Source of the DNA: UBA5436 sp964346085
GTDB taxonomy: Bacteria > Bacillota > Clostridia > Saccharofermentanales > DTU023
Direction of reading: 5' to 3'
Length of the DNA stretch: 17,990 bases
NCBI GenBank assembly: GCA_964346085.1
Contig: CAYFSZ010000024.1
Location: 1 to 17,990 of the forward strand
The number at the start of each line of letters is the position of its first letter. The stretch's first letter is position 1. Below, piece by piece: positions 15,801 to 17,990 of this stretch. Under the pieces are notes generated by a model. The model did no database searches. It was not told where the DNA came from and saw nothing but the letters and a program-made list of their open reading frames with translations. Made by a program: the position numbers and the translations under genes.

Positions 15801-16454
15801 GAAAGTATAGATCAATTTGCAGAAAAGTTAAAACAAACTCAAATTCTTTTCATCCCAGGTGGTTTTTCTGGAGCTGATGAACCAGATGGTAGTGCAAAAT
15901 TTATTACTTCCTTTATGCGTAATCAAAAAGTAGCAACCGAAATTGATAATCTGTTAAATGAAAGACAAGGTTTGATTGGAGGGATTTGTAATGGTTTCCA
16001 AGCATTGATTAAACTTGGTTTATTGCCATATGGAAAAATCATCGAACCAAATGCAGATATGCCGACATTGACTTTGAATACCATCAAACGACATCAGTCA
16101 CGCATTACACGTATCAAAGTGTGCAATACGAATAGTCCATGGCTTTCTAAGACTGAAAAAGACAAAATCTATTTTGTTCCGATTTCACATGGCGAGGGAA
16201 GAATTATTGGCGATGTAGAGATGCAAAACATAGCAACACAATATGTCGATATGGAAGGTAATCCATCTAATGCAATTGAAGATTGCCCGAACAATTCCCA
16301 TTTAGCTATTGAAGGACTTATTTCCTCTAATGGACGTGTGTTTGGAAAGATGGGACATAGTGAAAGAATTTCGGACAACATATACAAAAATGTTGTTGGC
16401 GATTATGATATGAAAATCTTTGAGGCAGCTGTTGCTTATTTTGTTGAGAAGTGA
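12804..16454 (+). CDS. purL: Phosphoribosylformylglycinamidine synthase, single-chain (PurL)
   Basis: PurL converts FGAR, glutamine and ATP to FGAM. The 1216-residue protein is the long form that fuses the synthetase and glutaminase parts, so separate PurS and PurQ are not needed. TYWSDHCRHTTF lies near residues 218-229, then KNETHNHPTEIEPFGG, the GGRTGRDGIGGATGSS segment, and a second AIR-synthetase-like half. The C-terminal class I glutaminase starts near VLIPVFPGTNCEYE and keeps its catalytic triad: Cys1062 (GICNGFQ), His1129 and Glu1131 (SHGEGR). This active glutaminase contrasts with the inactive one of PurF in the same operon. GGAG (12794-12797) lies 6 nt before the start. It ends the riboswitch-led operon; 77 nt separate it from purB. 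Confidence 0.96.
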   Translation: MIKRIYVESKPGIDAAKENLLRQIHDFLNIKSVQSLRIIKRYDVENISDEIFRKAIVNVFSEPPVDDYFMDLEISEDEKAFAVSYLPGQFDQRADSAAVCIQMLAQIEKPLVQYATVYILSGSVIQDAELQNIKDYLINPVDSHEVGLELPDTLKLNIGKVDFVPIIEGFIDYDETELKQYLSDNQCAMDLADLKMVQSYFASQKRNPTETELKVIDTYWSDHCRHTTFNTELTDIVIEDEQVRQTYDTYLDIKEKVAKDKPMTLMNMATIGLKHLKADGKLTQLDESDEINACTIKVKVDVDGREEDWLFLFKNETHNHPTEIEPFGGAATCIGGAIRDPLSGRSYVYAAMRVTGAANPLEPIEKTMKGKLPQRKIVTTAADGYSSYGNQIGLATSLVDEFYHPSYAAKRLEIGAVVGAAKAENVKREKPQPGDLILLVGGRTGRDGIGGATGSSKSHDLQSVSECGAQVQKGNAIEERKLQRLFRNPEVSIRIKKCNDFGAGGVCVAVGELADGLNIHLDNVKKKYEGLDATELAISESQERMAIVIDPKDREFIENACHAENIETTLVATVTAEPVLKMSFMGQEVVHIERYFLDTNGADKQANAIVKQGKQLPVRSADNLESGLKALVSDLNHCSKQGLIEQFDSTIGAYSVCMPLGGQHQKTPMQTMVNKMPVLGHETKTCSFMSYGFNPELAAVNPYQSAYQAVVDSICKIVASGCDVDQIHLTFQEYFPSLKNDAEKWGLPIASLLGALQAQLDCEAAAIGGKDSMSGTFEDLEVIPTLVSFAVSLGNVDDVISPEFKKAGNKIYLIRQDKISKDYLREVSSLIKEKKIISAYSLTGSSIAEALFKMSIGNRIGAKLIEKLELNDLFRNIPNGFLVESNEELNAELIGHTTEEFILSYRSETISLIGIQNIYDAVLEPVYSQKTNHQVEQIGLVQNEGERALYAGPKVEKPKVLIPVFPGTNCEYETERAWQKAGADTEVFLVRNLTVSDIEESIDQFAEKLKQTQILFIPGGFSGADEPDGSAKFITSFMRNQKVATEIDNLLNERQGLIGGICNGFQALIKLGLLPYGKIIEPNADMPTLTLNTIKRHQSRITRIKVCNTNSPWLSKTEKDKIYFVPISHGEGRIIGDVEMQNIATQYVDMEGNPSNAIEDCPNNSHLAIEGLISSNGRVFGKMGHSERISDNIYKNVVGDYDMKIFEAAVAYFVEK

Positions 16455-16455
16455 T

Positions 16456-16484
16456 TTCAAAAACAATGAAAATTTTGCTATAAT
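16456..16484 (+). promoter_or_regulatory. purB promoter (extended -10)
   Basis: A perfect TATAAT (16479-16484) preceded by TG plus one base (16476-16478) forms an extended -10 box. TTCAAA (16456-16461), a 4-of-6 -35 match, lies 17 nt upstream. It starts just after the purL stop and gives purB expression independent of the riboswitch. Confidence 0.7.
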
Positions 16485-16510
16485 ATCAAGGGTTTTTTGA
16501 TAGAAAAAAC
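16484..16510 (+). other. Two overlapping hairpins in the purB leader
   Basis: TATCAA/TTGATA (16484-16489, 16497-16502) and GTTTTTT/AAAAAAC (16492-16498, 16504-16510) overlap and cannot both form. They end 7 nt before the purB ribosome site AGAGAGG (16518-16524). The stems are short and A+T-rich, so a regulatory role is speculative. No standard terminator follows purL. Confidence 0.25.
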
Positions 16511-16531
16511 TATGAACAGAGAGGATTCTCG

Positions 16532-17983
16532 ATGATGGACGACAAACAAATATATTCGAAATATCAAAATCCGTTAAATCAGCGTTATGCAAGTACCGCC
16601 ATGCAAGAGATTTTTTCTGATCAGAAAAAGTTTTCAACTTGGCGTAGATTATGGCTCGCTTTAGCTGAGAGTGAACAAGAACTTGGATTAGATATTTCTG
16701 ATGAACAGCTAAATGAAATGCGCGAACATTTAGATGATATTGACTTTGCCAGAGCAAATGAAATTGAAAAAGAACTTCGCCATGATGTGATGGCTCATAT
16801 TCATGCATTTGGAGAAATTTGTCCAAAGGCCATGCCAATCATTCATTTAGGTGCGACAAGTTGTTATGTCGGTGACAATACTGATGTTTTAGTTCAACGA
16901 GAAGCATTACAAAGAATTAGAGCATTACTTTTACAAACCATGCGAGCTGTTGCTACTTTTGCTCAGACCCACAAAGATGAGAGAACATTAGCGTATACGC
17001 ATTATCAAGCAGCTCAGCCTACCACAATTGGTAAGCGTGCTTGTTTGTGGTTACAAGATTTACATATGGATCTTGAATATTTAGATTTCGTTCTTTCGCA
17101 AATGAAATTACTAGGTTGTAAGGGGACAACTGGTACCGCGGCATCATTTCTTGAATTATTCGATGGCGACCATGAAAAAGTCAAACAACTAGAAATGAAA
17201 ATCGCTGAAAAAATGGGATTGCCTGAAGTGTATCCTGTCACAGGACAAACATATACACGAAAAGCAGATTATTTTGTTTTAGCTGTTTTATCCGGGATCG
17301 CCCAAAGTGCCCATAAATTTTCAAATGATATTCGTTTATTGTCGAATTTAAAAGTAGTTGATGAACCATTTGAAACAAAACAAGTTGGCTCTTCAGCCAT
17401 GGCGTATAAGAGAAATCCAATGCGTTCTGAACGAATAGCTTCACTTTGTCGCTTAGTGATGACTTTGGAATTAAACCCTGCTATGACAGCAAGTGCACAG
17501 TGGTTTGAAAGAACTCTTGATGATTCAGCAAATCGGCGCATTTCCATTCCACAAGCATTCTTAGCAATTGATGGTGTTTTGACTTTATATATGAATATTA
17601 TTTCTGGCATGCGTGTTTATCCTGAAGTAGCAAAAAAACATTTAATGGAAGAATTACCATTCATGGCGACCGAAAATATCCTGATGTACTGTGTAAAACA
17701 GGGCAAAGATCGCCAAGAAATACATGAAGCAATTCGGGAACATTCTGTCGCAGCTGCTTATCGTATCAAAGCAGAAGGTGGAAATAATAATTTATTAGAT
17801 TTAATCTTGAAAGATGAACGTTTTGGTTTATCTAAAGAAGAATTAGATAAAATTTTGCATGAAGGTGATTTTACCGGTCGTGCAGCTGAACAAACAGAAG
17901 AATACTTAAAGATTATTGAAGATGTATTTAAAGGAAATGAGAAAGACTTAAATCAAGATTTAGGACTTTCGGTCCGTGTATAA
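16532..17983 (+). CDS. purB: Adenylosuccinate lyase (PurB)
   Basis: PurB cleaves SAICAR to AICAR plus fumarate in IMP synthesis, and adenylosuccinate to AMP plus fumarate. The 483-residue protein belongs to the fumarase/aspartase superfamily. It contains the conserved HDVMAHIHAF (84-93), GATSCYVGDNTD, the THYQAAQPTT histidine motif (His157) and the mobile-loop signature GSSAMAYKRNPMRSE (286-300) with the catalytic Ser region. The length and the SSAMAYKRNP form resemble the longer PurB type (about 475-485 residues) rather than the short Bacillus type. ATG 16532 is 7 nt after AGAGAGG; the ATG one codon later is less well placed. It has its own promoter, in keeping with its second role in AMP synthesis from salvaged IMP. 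It ends 7 nt before the window edge. Confidence 0.95.
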   Translation: MMDDKQIYSKYQNPLNQRYASTAMQEIFSDQKKFSTWRRLWLALAESEQELGLDISDEQLNEMREHLDDIDFARANEIEKELRHDVMAHIHAFGEICPKAMPIIHLGATSCYVGDNTDVLVQREALQRIRALLLQTMRAVATFAQTHKDERTLAYTHYQAAQPTTIGKRACLWLQDLHMDLEYLDFVLSQMKLLGCKGTTGTAASFLELFDGDHEKVKQLEMKIAEKMGLPEVYPVTGQTYTRKADYFVLAVLSGIAQSAHKFSNDIRLLSNLKVVDEPFETKQVGSSAMAYKRNPMRSERIASLCRLVMTLELNPAMTASAQWFERTLDDSANRRISIPQAFLAIDGVLTLYMNIISGMRVYPEVAKKHLMEELPFMATENILMYCVKQGKDRQEIHEAIREHSVAAAYRIKAEGGNNNLLDLILKDERFGLSKEELDKILHEGDFTGRAAEQTEEYLKIIEDVFKGNEKDLNQDLGLSVRV

Positions 17984-17990
17984 AAAATAG

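Overview
The window looks like a chromosomal segment of a low-GC Gram-positive bacterium (Firmicutes). The base composition is A+T-rich, genes carry strong AGGAGG-type ribosome sites, terminators are U-tract hairpins, and one surface protein carries a (decayed) cell-wall sorting tail. The purine enzymes belong to the variant set I associate with Clostridia, Erysipelotrichia and relatives rather than Bacillus or Lactobacillales: separate IMP cyclohydrolase and AICAR transformylase instead of bifunctional PurH, a divergent PurC, a PurF without its glutaminase cysteine, and a long single-chain PurL instead of PurS/PurQ/PurL. Genus cannot be assigned from the sequence alone. All genes are on the + strand, and no mobile element, CRISPR array, tRNA or rRNA was seen.

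Region 1 (1-1334): a terminator from an upstream gene, an A+T-rich spacer with small repeats, and a broken gene for a Cna_B-domain surface protein, closed by a perfect-stem terminator. A single missing base near 631-634 splits it into two reading frames. Its first Cna_B domain is also short, and its sorting motif reads IVRTG.

Region 2 (1335-5115): envelope genes. These are murD (peptidoglycan precursor synthesis), an AI-2E family membrane protein and a secreted DUF1002 protein. The murD promoter has a perfect 13-bp inverted repeat around its -10 box.

Region 3 (5116-17983): the purine biosynthesis block. A ZTP (pfl) riboswitch whose 3' end is shared with a terminator stem precedes nine tightly packed genes: purE, purC, purF, purM, purN, purO-type IMP cyclohydrolase, AICAR transformylase, purD and purL. 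purB follows with its own extended -10 promoter. Together they cover every step from PRPP to IMP except the PurK step. The riboswitch senses ZMP/ZTP, which builds up when 10-formyl-tetrahydrofolate is short, and two operon enzymes (PurN and AICAR transformylase) consume that cofactor, so the control logic fits the gene content.

The most notable points are the PurF with a dead glutaminase site, the split PurH, the riboswitch-terminator overlap and the frameshifted surface protein. I saw no convincing wholly new system.
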